The notes below the pieces were generated by a model that was given only the letters and a program-made list of their open reading frames with translations, did no database searches and had not been told where the DNA came from. The translations under genes were made by a program, and so were the position numbers. From positions 31,397,001 through 31,461,000 of the forward strand of contig NC_091665.1 in assembly GCF_042453785.1 (NCBI RefSeq): 64,000 nt of DNA, in the 5' to 3' direction. This DNA comes from Malus domestica. Its lineage: Eukaryota; Streptophyta; Magnoliopsida; Rosales; Rosaceae. Below are positions 11,633-22,949 of the stretch, piece by piece; position 1 is the first letter of the stretch, and each line of letters starts with the position of its first letter.

Positions 11633-13852
11633 CTAGGGAGGTGATGTCGGGTACTTCTTCAAGTCCTTGAATATGCATTGGCGAGCCTCATCCCAAAGTG
11701 CATGCTTCTCTGCTAAAGCAAAAGAGTTTGCCAGAGTTAGATCTTCTTTCATGATCAATTTTCCGAATAGCGGGTGGTCTGCTGGAAATCCTTTTTGGAA
11801 GGCTGCTCTAGGTATCGAGTCGTTGCATCCGACTATTTTTGCCTTCTTTACTTTGAACCTCCTCACATAGTCGCGAAGCGACTCCTTTGGGTTCTTCTTA
11901 ACGTCGAACAAATGGTCAGACTTCTTTTTGATCGAGCGATAGGATGAATATTCTTTGGTGAAAACCAAAGAAAGTTCGTAGAAATTCCGAATGGATTGTG
12001 GCGGCAGGGTGTAGAACCAATCTTGCGCCTCGCCTTGTAGAGTGGTGGCGAATATCTTGCACATGAGATCATCGTTGTTTCGATAAAGGATCATTGCACT
12101 TTGGTAACGTTTTAAGTGTCTCTCCGGGTCTTCATCCCCTTTAAAAGATGTGAAATATGGCATGCTGAACTCACGTGGAGGCTCTGCCTGCTCGATCTCC
12201 TCCGTGAAGGGTGACCTGCTTATGTTGGTTATGTTCCGTCGTAGTGCCTCGTCGGTGACCTCGTTGCGTTGGAAATCATGTAATCGTTTGGTCAAGAGTC
12301 TCTCTACTTCTTCCTGAATTTGCCTTTGTTGGGGTAGCGGAGCTCTCGGCTACCCCCAGTCATGACTTGCTGGTCTAGGCTGCTCTTCCATGTGTTTGGC
12401 TCGTCTATGCCGCGGATGCAGTGCATGTGGTGTGTTCCTAGTAGGCGAGCGAGTTCTTCGCAGGCTGCTGGTTGAACTTGAGCTGGATTAAGTGACTGCT
12501 TCTCTCCGTCCGTCGTGCTGCCTACTCTGATGTGAGGTGGAGGACGCTCCTTGTGGGCTTAGCTGCGAATAGACACTTTGCCCAGAAGGTTGTTCATGTT
12601 GACTATCGGAGTATGACCCCCACCGTGAATGTATGCTCCTCCGTGGGCCTAGTCGAGAGTGCATGCTCATTCGCGCTCGAAGACGGGAATGTACACTGCC
12701 CAAACGTTTGGCTCGTGGCTGGTCGAGTGGCTGCTTGCCGGGACGCTGCTGGAAATGTCTGTCTGCCCTTGTCCTACTTCGGGATACCTCGTCAGGGGCA
12801 CGTTTGATCCCGATGCATTGCAAAAGTTGATTCACCAAGGTTGTCTGTTGTGCAAGGGCACTCGTCAACTCTATGACTTGTCGAGACAAGTGTTGTTCGC
12901 CATTTGGATTGGAAGAGCTTGGAATGAATGCGCCTCCTTGGGCAGTGGAAGGGTGGTAGACTCCGGGCGCGAGATTTGAGTTGGGAAATGTCAAATCCGC
13001 GAAAAAATATGGTGAGAATGCTCCTAGCCTGATGGTAGGCCCAGATGGTTGAGATAGTCTTGGGCCGACTTGGGCTGCTTGGAAAGCCACGGGAGCAATC
13101 TGGGCCTTGAAAGTGGGCTGCTCGTCGGGAGCAGGCTGGGTCACGAGAGCAGGCTGCTTGGCAGGAGCAGGTTGGGCCGTGATAGTGGGCTGCTCGACGG
13201 AAGCAGGCTGGACCACGGGAGTGGGCTGCTCGTCGGGAGCAGGCTGGGCCACGAGAGCAGGCTGCTTGGCAGGAGCAGGCTGGGCCACGGGAGTGGGTTG
13301 TTCGACTGAAGCAGGCTGGGCCATAGGAGTGGGTTGCTCGTCGAGAGCAGGCTGCTTGACAGGAGCAGGCTGGGCCACGGGAGTTGGCTGCTCGACGGAA
13401 GCAGGCTGGGCCACGGGAGTGGGCTGCTCGACGGAAGCAGGCTGGGTCACGAGAGCAGGCTGCTTGGTAGGAGCAGGCTGGGCCGCGAGAGCAGGTTGCT
13501 TGGCGGGAGCAGGCTGGGCCGCGAGAGTAGGTTGCTTGGCGGGAGGAGACTGCTTAGAATGTGATGCAAGCGAATGCGAGGCTTGGGCCCGGGCCCATGC
13601 AAACTTGGATGGTACTTGGGCCGTGGCCTTGGTGTCGTGAGCCTTGGATGGCACGGCTCGAGCCGTGGTGAAGGCACCATGGACCTCGCCATGGGTGGCT
13701 ACCGAGGTAGCCACCGTGGTGGTTCCCATGGTGGAAACTCGTGGTGGTGGTGCTGCTCCACTTATTGTCGCATTTTGCCTCACGGATCTCCGCAATCCCA
13801 TTTCTTGTATATTAGAATTTTCACTTATGGAATTTTCTAAATTTCTAGCCAT
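11633..13852 (-). pseudogene. gag: Gypsy gag polyprotein with two in-frame stops
   Basis: From ATG at 13852 the frame runs through a long proline/alanine/glutamine-rich region, a TAA at 12490-12488 and a TAG near 12354. It then continues in the same frame through the retrotransposon gag domain (about 12216-11670) to a stop at 11633. The gag domain is recognisable from the PYF..FKGDEDPERHLKRY start, the GEAQDWFYTLPP block and the SLRDYVRRF segment. No zinc knuckle or protease follows, because the element is deleted from this point to the integrase. Readthrough of the two stops seems unlikely, so I treat it as dead; capsid supply in trans by relatives would explain the element's recent movement. 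Confidence 0.85.
13108..13548 (-). repeat. Coding minisatellite in gag (Ala-Gln-Pro repeats)
   Basis: Imperfect tandem units of about 30-36 bases encode variations on AQPAPxKQPALV, such as AQPASVEQPTPV, read on the minus strand. About a dozen units are visible. The same array gives long glycine-rich frames on the plus strand, which are shadows. Copy-number change by slippage is likely. Confidence 0.8.
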
Positions 13853-13995
13853 TATATTTTGCTTATACGTTTTATCAAAGAACCTTTGCAAGTAAAAAAT
13901 TCTAATAATAAGAACGTATGAAAAATATTCAAATGGACTAGAAAATAAAGAAAAAACCTTTTTGTGCGAGAGTCTTCTACGAGTATGGATTTCAA

Positions 13996-14013
13996 CTCTC
14001 AATGAAAGCACCA
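13996..14013 (-). other. Putative tRNA primer-binding site
   Basis: Three bases inside the 5' LTR the minus strand reads TGGTGCTTTCATTGAGAG, starting with the TGG that pairs with tRNA CCA ends. The position is right for reverse-transcription priming. I did not identify the tRNA. Confidence 0.5.
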
Positions 14014-14016
14014 ATT

Positions 14017-14755
14017 TGTGGATGCAAATTTTCTCCTCTTCGATCTTGGACGATTTTGCACCTACAAAACAACTAGCACCTTAGGTTAAGGCCAAGAGCC
14101 TCATGCGCCCACGATGAATGGGGGGGCTTTGGCCGAAGAACCTCCGATGCCAAAGTTAGAATTTTAGAGAGAAAGAGTGTTTAGAGAATTTTGGGATTTT
14201 TGCCAAAGTGTTGGAATTAGTGTTTTGTGAAAATGGGACCCAATTTATAGGAGAGGAAATGGTGATTTATTTTGGGGGGTTATGGAGATAATGGGCTAGT
14301 TATTTTGGGGAGTTATGGAAATAATTGGCTAGTTAATTAGCAAATAGTAATAACCTAATTAACTAGCTATTTGAATGTCATAAAAAGGGGGAGAAAATGG
14401 CAGCAACAAACAGAAAATAAAGGGCATGGCCGGCCCTAGTGGGTTTTTTGTTATAATTTAGAGGTTTAGTTGATAATTAAGGGATTGATTAGGTAATTAA
14501 TCCCTTAATTAGTCAATTTTAGGAAATATGAAAGGAATAAGTATATTATTTAGCTAATTGATTAGCTAAATAATGAAATGGGAAATATATGAATAAATTA
14601 GGTTTTAAGTTGATACCTATTTTGGGCACTTTTGACGTGGTTGAAGGATAATTGTCTGCTAATTGCACCTAGGAATCCCGGTATACCTCAAGGGTAGTTT
14701 TGTCTTTTTTTGTCAAAAATCCACGTGTCGCCTTGTGATTATTTTTGGCTCCACA
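14017..14755 (-). repeat. 5' LTR of the gypsy element
   Basis: Partner of 7511-8249. Followed by the TSD CATAT (14756-14760). Differs from the other LTR at about nine positions by eye. Confidence 0.93.
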
Positions 14756-14760
14756 CATAT

Positions 14761-15340
14761 GATCTTCATCAAGGGACAAAAATAAACGCATAGGTGAGTT
14801 TAGGATGAAAAAGTTAAAAATGAAGTCAAATCCAATTGAGACAAGCAATATATTAAAGAGGGAGAATCAAACTCAAGATGACGAATGTACGAATGAATGT
14901 TCTTTAACCAAATACAAGTCTCGCGTTATAACTGCTGTGTTTTTTATGAATTGAATACTTGAATTTGGATCAATCGTTATGTTTTTGCGCTATTGAGCCC
15001 AAGCCCGTCTAAGTTCCTTCTATATATAAATGATAGAATAATCGACACTAAATTCATTTAAATTACAAGAATAAAATATCAAACACGGAACCTTGAGTAC
15101 AAAGATAAATGCTCTTAACCAACTGAGTAACAAGATAAACCCGTCTAAGTTTAGTGGTCGTATTGTAACCGAGTTGGTTGGCCTAATTGATTGGGAATCA
15201 AAGCATATATGCATGAAATCTTAAGTATGAGTCTTTCACTTGCCTCATTGACTTTTATTACCTTATTTTTCATATTACAAGCCTTGGAGTGAACCAAATT
15301 TCTCCCCTAAACCATCAACAAAAAGGGATGACTATCCTTA
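14761..15340. other. Intergenic, no gene seen
   Basis: AT-rich sequence between the gypsy element and the TRIM. I find no supported frame, repeat or signal. Confidence 0.5.
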
Positions 15341-15345
15341 GATAT

Positions 15346-15680
15346 TGTTGAGAGTTGTCCCACATTGGTGAGGGACAAGGTTTGATATGTGCTTATTTGA
15401 TCTTGGGCTACTTCCCATATTGCCAATTGGTTTTATGGTGGAACCTTAATTTCATTATGGTATCAGAGCAAGGTTGTCCACGTGTGAAGCCCAACGGCCA
15501 CACACACTTCACGTCACCCAGTTGTTGTCCACGTATAGGCTTGAAAATCCGCCACACGTGCAGGGGCGTGTTGAGAGTTGTCCCACATTGGTAAGGGACA
15601 AGGTTTGCTATGTGCTTATATGATCTTGGGCTACTCCCCATATTACCAATTGGTTTTATGGTGGAACCTTAATTTCATTA
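15346..15680 (+). mobile_element. Complete TRIM (miniature LTR retrotransposon)
   Basis: Two 112-bp LTRs (15346-15457 and 15569-15680) begin TGTTGAGAGTTGTCCCACAT and differ at about five positions. The left LTR is followed at once by TGGTATCAGAGC (15458), the classic initiator-Met tRNA primer-binding site. A purine-rich GCAGGGGCG precedes the right LTR. GATAT flanks both sides (15341-15345 and 15681-15685). The internal region is only 111 bp and non-coding, so it relied on enzymes from another element. A degraded relative lies near 23.9 kb. Confidence 0.92.
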
Positions 15681-15685
15681 GATAT

Positions 15686-16617
15686 TTTTGAGACCTCCCC
15701 TATGACTATGTGCCCTCTCTCTCCCCCAATGTGCCTACATCTCTGAAACTTTCTCTGTCGTCGGTCTCTTGCTCCGGCTTGGAGTCGGCGGCAGCCCAAT
15801 GCCCTTCCCTCCTCGCCCTCCTCCCTCTTCCCTTTTCTTCCACCCTCTATTTCATATCCCTATCTCCCATCTCCCCCTGATTTTCGCCTTTCTTCCTCTT
15901 CTCCTTCTTCCACCATATGTTTCCTTACTTTCTCCCCTTCTCTCCTTCTCTTTCCTCCCGATTTCCCCATCTCTCCCTTTTCCTCCAACTCCACCACGTT
16001 TTTTCCCTTCTCCAAGCCACCATGGATGGAGATTTAGATTATATGGTTTTGCATTTAACTTTCGGTTGTTTTCTTTCTGAGCATTTTGTGTCTCAAGTTG
16101 CTCTGAGCTTGGTCTCAGTCATCCATGAGTTTATCTCATATTTGTTTTATTTTCATTGTTCCTATCCAAACATCGCTCCTCACCGTGAATCTTCTATCAT
16201 CTACCCTTGCTGCTCTTTTCATTGGGTGTCTTCTCCTAGGATCTCCTCCGAAGGCGCACTTTGGTGGTTCATAGCATTTAAAGTGTATTTTGCACTATTT
16301 GGTAGGATTATGGGAGCAGTCGTAGAGCGGGTAGCTTGCCTACCTCCATTTTCCGTTCATCCATTTGGTTCTTTGGCCTTTCTTCCGGGTGGTGGCAACG
16401 GATCTGCGATGGCGGTGCGGCTGTTTTGGTAGAGGTGGTTGTCTAGGTTTTTCGGTTTGGTTGCTGCTATGGGCTGCTCACTTTGGTCCTTCTCATTGTA
16501 GTTTTCGTTTATGGAGTTGGGCTTTTGCTTGGCCATTTTGTACTCTCTTTTGGAGTTGTTCTTACCTTGTATTAGTTTTCTCTTCAATGAAATTTACTTT
16601 GATTGTCCAAAAAAAAT
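15686..16617 (+). other. Possible retroposon-derived stretch with oligo-A end
   Basis: A pyrimidine-rich leader (about 15710-16010) is followed by GC-richer sequence. It ends with TTCTCTTCAATGAAATTTAC and a short A-run at 16610-16617, like the 3' end of a plant LINE. The open frames here (15769-16432, +) are largely CT-rich low complexity, and I recognise no protein. An alternative is unique intergenic DNA. Confidence 0.3.
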
Positions 16618-18265
16618 TATATATATCATATTACAAGTACAGTATAAAAATGCGATTTTGACGTGCTTTTAAACCGTGATGTCAAAATGTTTGGCATTGA
16701 AAGTAATTTGATATTGGGCGTGGCCCGTGCCTAAAAGATTGAATTTGGCCTTAGTTTTGGGCTCCTTTCAATGTTCTCCCGCATTGACGGTGTTGATGAC
16801 CTAAACCGATGTTTACACAATAGAGAGAGTTTTGAACATGTACGAACACATTGACATTTTCAATATGGTGGCAAAAGCCTTGCATCTCACAGCCTTTAAA
16901 AGCCATGTCCCCAGAACGGGACTGCTACTACGTGATTCAATCTAAGAGTAAGGTACTTCGGTTTGTGATTCAAGTTTATGTTATGAATATTAAGTTGCTT
17001 TGATTCAACCTCAAACGATTCTCTTGTAAACAAAACAAGTGAAGTTTCTGATGAGTTGTTTCGTTACTCATGTTAATCTTTGCAAAGTAATGATATGAAG
17101 TATATTTCGTAACTTCGTCGGATCAAAGACATGTGTGAGTTGGATCAAAGACTATTGATTTCTTCCAGTAACTTCTCTTTTCTAAGTCCATTGTCCATAC
17201 CATGTTTGTCGAGGCAGAGCCAATAGATGTACTGTTAGAACATCGACCGTAGACGGATGCATTCCTATGCAACTACCTTGAAAATAAGAACACAAGCTCT
17301 TGGATCGGTTTGACATGAGGGAACCATCATATCAACTGTTTGGTCACCGCCATTAGTTGTTACAATCCCCGACACCACTATTATGGGCTTTTCACCGTTT
17401 TAGTTCCATAATTTTGAATACTAAATGATGTGACAAATTGAAAAACTAGTTCCAATTGTTACACTGTCTTAGTTAACAAAAACGAGAAACATCAACCTTG
17501 TGTTATGCAAATGTTGGGGGAACTCAAGAAAACAAAAAATTAACAAACAATGTCACAAGTCACAGCTCGGACATAGATCTATAATTCGAACATCATTGCG
17601 ACTAGTTCTAAATCAATCCAACACTATTATTAGGAATGTCAAAACTATATAATAGTGTTGATTATATTAAAAAACTAACATAGTAGCGTCATCGTAACAA
17701 ACCAGGTATTCTCCATATCTAGGTTTTGTTTTTGGGGCAAACAAAACAAATCATATCATCATTCCATCACTCGACATCTACTTTGGGATCTGGTTTTGAT
17801 GCTAAAAACATTTATATTCTACTCAATTTTATGAGACCTAGCCAACGCGACCAAAGTGAAAGAGCATCCATCCAAAGCTTAATCCGGGTATGCAAACGGA
17901 TCTCAGTTTTTACTCTGAGTCCCGATGACACCATTTTTGTCTCTCCACCTTTCCTTGATATATTGTGCAATCCAACATCGATCCAAAAGTTGTACAAGAT
18001 AAGGACACACATGATTTTGATAAAACGGATTTGCTGTTACTGTGGATCCCAAACTACTAATATAAGAGTATTTGAAAAAAAAAATCTTATATAATTTTGA
18101 ATTAGTAGCTCAGAACTTTTATTATTTTAGTAAACTCGTTTCGTGTAAGTCATTTTTATAAGGAGAACCACACTTTTTCTTCCCTATTGGGATTGCTTAT
18201 TAATTGGTTATAAGGGGATCAGAATACGGAATGGTACGCCACATTTGTTATATACATTAAAAGAT
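16618..18265. other. Intergenic, no gene recognised
   Basis: AT-rich sequence. A 122-codon frame at 17726-18094 (+) matches no family I know and has no coding signature beyond its length. Confidence 0.5.
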
Positions 18266-18269
18266 TTTT

Positions 18270-18440
18270 TTTATGTCACTTAGTACTACGTCTAGTGATA
18301 TTTCTCTTCACTTATAAATGAGAGATCTTAGGTTCGATTCTCACCAAAGACGAATTTGAACCACATAATTGCTAGCACACTCCCACCCCTTTTAATTAGA
18401 TAATATCGGTTGTTAAAATAATTTTTTAATTTTTTTGCCC
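18270..18440 (+). mobile_element. Probable tRNA-derived SINE
   Basis: Contains AGGTTCGATTCTC near 18331, an RNA polymerase III B-box-like motif, in a context I associate with Rosaceae SINE-like repeats. The 3' side ends in T/A-rich sequence. Ends and target duplication are not clear. Confidence 0.4.
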
Positions 18441-18930
18441 TTTTTGTGGCTCGTCTCTGCCGTTTTGCGGCTGCCAAAGTCCGCAGATTCCGGTCGGCTC
18501 CTCGGCCGGCTCACAACCCTGTTTTTTAGCCAGAACTTTTTCGGTTGCTTTTGTTTGTGTCGGTTAAAGTTGGAACGCTATAGATCGTGGCCGTTGAAGC
18601 GGTGGAGCGATTGGGTCGATGAGTTCGAGGTTTATTGGGTTCAAAGTTTTCAGTGGGTATCTCTATGTGGTGCTGGGTCTGCGCTGCCGTGCTGGGTGTA
18701 CTGAGGCGGATCAGTGGTTATTTTCCGACATTCTGATCCCGACATCTTGTGCTCTTTACGTAATTTGCGTAAGGTTGGTGAGCTTAAGGTGTAATGTCTC
18801 TGATACCCCTGTCAGGTTTTACCCCTTTGGACTAAAATATTTGCTGTCTCCAGTCGTTTGTGTACTGTGGTAGGAATGTGTGTAATTTCAAATTCTCAAA
18901 TCCCTGAGTTTGTATGGTATATTGTTTCAA
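18441..18930. other. Intergenic, moderately GC-rich, unexplained
   Basis: Base composition is richer in G/C than the neighbours, and open frames at 18435-18704 and 18619-18873 (+) overlap. I recognise no protein; it may be transposon debris. Confidence 0.35.
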
Positions 18931-19140
18931 GGTAGATTGTCTGCCCTTCTGTTTGGGTGCCATTTTCATTCTCTCTTATTTTATACGGTCACGATTAAGT
19001 CACGTTAATATTTTATATTAATTTTTTTATAGAGATAATAAGACAAAAAATAATAAGAATATAAAATGTTGACGTGGCTTAATCGTGACCGCACAAATAA
19101 TAAGGGATGGAAAGAGCAACAGGAGAGCAGACAATCTGCC
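18931..19140. mobile_element. Fold-back MITE with ~65-bp inverted ends
   Basis: The left arm starts GGTAGATTGTCTGC and the right arm ends GCAGACAATCTGCC. Both arms carry the CGGTCACGATTAAG block and its complement (about 18984 and 19078), with a short AT-rich loop between. No target duplication is obvious. Confidence 0.65.
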
Positions 19141-19993
19141 TCCATGTTGTTTTCTGGGCTGAAGTTTCTATGATATTGGATCTGTCATTTTTTATTTATT
19201 TTTTATTTTTTACTGGGATTAGGTCTTCTAACAGAGAAAATAAGAGGTTATAATTACTGAAACGGGGTATGAATTTTTAGATATGTGCAGTCACTAGGAA
19301 TTACAGGGGAAAGTTAATGTAATTATGGACCTTTTGTCAATGGAAAGTGCATATAAATTATTATAACTATCTTTCATCATACTATTATTTTGTTCTTTTT
19401 ACCACAATTTTTCTGTCAATTAGTGATGAACTAGCAAAAATTGCGCGTATGACATTGCGGGTTTTAAAACTGTACAGAGCATGTTGAAAGTTGTAAATGT
19501 ATACAAGATAGACAATACTAAATACATGTGAAATTGATCTCGAACATGTTTTGGAATGTTGTCTAATTCAGGGCAAAATTGATCTCAAATCATGAAAGAG
19601 AGACAAAAGCAGATCACCCTTGTACTGTATTGCACAATGATGGTTTGCATTGAAATTTTAAAACATAGGTTGTAGGAGAAATTTTTTGATAAGGTTGTCT
19701 GATTAGGTCAATTCTCATATACTATATTGGACTATCGTGGGATCGAGTTGGACTAAAGTATAAAGAACTTATGCTTTTGTGAGGTGTTCCACAGATGATT
19801 TGGTTAAGTCGTATGATTTTCTAATGAAGTTGTTTTTTGACCGAGAAAAACAAAGTAAAATGTTTCAAAAATTGAAATGATGTTATTAGTCTGAAAATTA
19901 CATTTCTTTGGCTTCACTTTCCTGATACATTTTATATAGCTAGCCTGATTAAAGATTCTAGCTACAACAAAATAATCAACGTTGTGAAGAAGT
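19141..19993. other. 3' flank of the RIC gene
   Basis: AT-rich sequence downstream of the minus-strand RIC gene. No other gene is seen. Confidence 0.5.
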
Positions 19994-20522
19994 TCATGTA
20001 AATCCCTTGTCCTCCCCCTCTTGAAAAGATCTCTGAGAAATGGTTGCAGATTGGTGTCCAGGAGATGTACATGTTTCTGAACTAGCATGGTGTTTAGATC
20101 TCCTTGACCCTGATGGACTCCCAATGGACGAGTCCTTCGACTTCTTCCGTCGCGTTTTCTTAGGGATGTCCGGTAGGTTTTGCGGCGACTTGCTGCCTTG
20201 ACTTGGATCCGTGGATTGCTGGATGCTCCTAGTACTACTGTCCGATATCTCCCTATTCTTAGAAGACCTCCTTGTATGCTTAACTTTATCTGATTTTTCC
20301 TTCTTGGGGGAATCCGTTCCACCACCTCCGTGCCCGTTCGATGAATGCCGCCTTGACGACTTGGGTAAATCCGGCATGTCATTCGCCGGTGACCTAGCAC
20401 CCCTTGAACTTTTCTGGCTTGAATCTACATACATTTACAACATTAACATGTTAACCGAAATGTGTTTAGACACAAAACTACACATTTACTGATGCTCTCT
20501 AAGCAAATGCGTCAATATTGCG

Positions 20523-20568
<46 letters not shown>

Positions 20569-21142
20569 GTACCTTCAGAGACCCATTTGACCCCATAATC
20601 TTCTTTCATATCTCCATTGCCTAAAGGTGCTGACTGTTGAAATCCTGGTGGAGCTTGAAACTCATTCATCTGCATGAAAAATAAAACCCACATGATGGTC
20701 TCGTCTAGCCGCTATCCGTCTTCACTTTGTCAAAAAATAGGTTACGAGCATAATTCGAATCTCGTGGACTATAAATGTTGTTAAAAAAGAAAAGCAAAAA
20801 TGGTTAATTACCCAGCTTGGAGAACTAGCAGTTGAAGGGCCATCCCATCCTATATGAGCAACATGCTTTACATCTGTAGGAAGCCCAATCTGCATTTCTT
20901 GGTCTTTGTTATCATCTGCCGAAAGGATTGCCATTTCTTTGAGAAATTTATAAAAATGACCCTAAAAATCACTCTAATTGCAACCTTCTTCCAATTTTAC
21001 ACGTACCAAAAATTTGAGAAATGTATCTTAGGCCCTTCAAGAGGCCCTTCATCTTGTTGTTATTTGCATCTTTCACCACCATCTTGCCATTATTTGCGTC
21101 CTTCACCACCATCTTGCTATTCTTTGCATCTTTCGCCGCCAT
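19994..21142 (-). CDS. RIC: RIC-type ROP effector with CRIB motif
   Basis: Four exons (21142-21007, 20915-20812, 20669-20573, 20424-19994) give 255 residues. RIC proteins bind active ROP (plant Rho) GTPases at the plasma membrane and guide the cytoskeleton and vesicle traffic. The CRIB motif is at residues 55-71, [17 protein letters not shown], with the conserved HVxHIGWDG. The preceding [14 protein letters not shown] block and the following [14 protein letters not shown] block are typical of the RIC10/RIC11 type. The rest is a Ser/Lys/Arg-rich, probably disordered tail with several SP sites. Odd points are three tandem ten-residue repeats at the N-terminus (residues 1-30) and a 38-base A-run eight bases beyond the exon 3 donor. 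All joins are GT/AG and keep frame. I am sure of the family, less so of the exact member and start. Confidence 0.9.
20527..20564. repeat. Poly-A/T tract, 38 bases
   Basis: An uninterrupted run of 38 A (T on the RIC coding strand) in RIC intron 3. It starts eight bases inside the intron from the exon 3 donor (exon end 20573). A prime place for length variation or assembly error. Confidence 0.95.
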
Positions 21143-22940
21143 TCTAATTAAACAAATTAATTAAAACTACTCTTGGAAATTCTCTACTAGATGTAGAATC
21201 CAAAATTTGTCCTCCAATTCTGTAACATTGACAATAGAAGAAGAAGAAATTAATAATCGAAAATCAAAATACACAATATGAAAGGGCTAATGCAAACAGA
21301 ACTGCAATTTGTCTTTTTTTATGTGTTCAAATCTGACAGATGACAGTTTATTGATAAAAGAAACAACAACAACAAAAAACCATATTCTTTTGCGTTTCGA
21401 TTATGATACCTTGATGCAAGGCTGAATTTTACAGGCCCGTACTGAAGGAGGCTGCATTCAGAACTATAATTTTTTTCCCTAAGAAGCTAAGAACATTCAC
21501 TTTCTTGTATTAATTTGCAAGATGGGGAAAACTTTAGAAAGAAAGGGAAAAATGTGTTCAAAAACCAACAACAGCTTTTGACAAATGTGGCATTGAGGGT
21601 TGCAGTGATGAGAAAAAGAATGAACTGGAAAACAAATTATGCTTAATTAAAGTAAACCTATTTTTTATCTCGTTGATTCGATGGTAATGCATTCTTCTTT
21701 CTTCCCTAATCCCATGATTGTCAACCAGAAGTCGTCGTATTTTTCGGCCAGAAAATTAGAGTGAAAATAAAATCTTTGACGTGCTAAATATAGGGGAGGG
21801 GGAGTTTTAACGGGTCATTTTAGAGGTTGTAATGAATGGTGGAAGCTTATGAATTTCCATTGTTTGTTAGCTATTTCTTTGGGTGGAAATTACTTATGGA
21901 GGACATGGCTACATCTAGATATATAACACTTGCATAAATAGCGGATTTGTAGAAAATTAAAGCAAGATAAGTGCTATGATTAGTCGAATATGCGTTTGTG
22001 AACTAATTTTAGTCGTTAGTACATGTGAAACCTATAATGCATCAAAATGAGATGGCACATGTGTGTTTCTAAGTTCGGCTTACGCTAACATCCTCGTGTT
22101 TACTTGGTCAAGACTCAAGTCCATTACTTGTTTTTAAAGTTTGCTCAATGGTTTGCACGTTGACCATGTTTAGGAGTCACAGTATAGTTATGAATGCAGC
22201 AGTAAAAATTTTGTACTACGGAAGTTATGAGCCCCCAAAACTTTATATATGCTTTACAAATCACACATTTCTTATGTTCATCTTTCGTGAGAAGTTACAA
22301 TCATTGTAAAGAGAGTAAATACCATTTACGTTGTCGGTTTTTTATTTGTCACTAAGTTGATCTGTTTGAATCCGATTTTGCATCGATTTGTTTAACTGTG
22401 AGGGCGTTGGATTTCAATATTTTTACTATATATTACTATTGGATTATCGTTAGGAATTATCTTGTGGAGATATTTGACGAGGTCAAAATGCATAGAATAT
22501 GCTCTGTGAGAGGCTTTATCCCTTGAATTGATAAAGTCAATGTGGTAGGCCAACCTGTTAGGTTTATCCTTTGAGTTGATAACAAAGATTAGATAATTCC
22601 AAGATAATTGGATTATTGCATGTGGTCTCTAGGGAAGTATGATTCGTGTTGGAGAATGTGGTGTCCAGCATTTCATGTGGGGTTGGAAGATAAAATCATC
22701 CAGGATGGTTTTTTTGTTTCTTTGTTTTTTTTTTTGTTTTTTTGTTTTTTTTTTCAAATGATATATTTATTTGATTATAATAAATAAGTTTATATTTTCC
22801 GCAAGAATATTAAAAAGAAATTCAGGTTCCATACAATCTCATTTAAGGTAACCACCAACATCTGAGACGTAAACTGCTTCATATGCACGATTGTTCACCC
22901 TATGGGTAAAACCAAACACAACAGACTCAACAGAACTAGT
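21143..22940. other. RIC upstream region and intergenic DNA
   Basis: Promoter side of the minus-strand RIC gene, then AT-rich spacer with a T-rich stretch at 22708-22754. No gene supported. Confidence 0.5.
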
Positions 22941-22949
22941 AAGGGATTT

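Larger units (their letters stand above)
7511..14755 (-). mobile_element. Ty3/gypsy LTR retrotransposon, internally deleted
   Basis: Two 739-bp LTRs (7511-8249 and 14017-14755) start TGTGG and end CCACA, and the element is flanked by CATAT at 7506-7510 and 14756-14760. Gag and integrase remnants read on the minus strand, so the right LTR is the 5' LTR. A primer-binding-like site lies just inside it, and a G-rich tract (GTGTGGGGGC on the minus strand, 8254-8263) sits beside the 3' LTR. Protease, reverse transcriptase and RNase H are missing: only ~180 bp separates gag from the integrase fragment. The long 3' region between integrase and LTR, with a frame on the opposite strand, resembles the Tat/Ogre lineage. 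I counted about nine LTR differences (~1.2%), so insertion is recent. It cannot move on its own. Confidence 0.93.

Noticed and set aside
12532-13895. Several long plus-strand frames rich in Gly, Ser and Cys
   Set aside because: They are shadows of the minus-strand gag Ala-Gln-Pro repeat; the regular composition comes from the tandem DNA repeat.
15769-16432. Plus-strand frames of 103 and 171 codons
   Set aside because: Mostly CT-rich low complexity, with no domain, splice or start context; kept only as possible retroposon DNA.
17726-18094. 122-codon plus-strand frame
   Set aside because: No recognisable family, and AT-rich codon use like the spacer around it.
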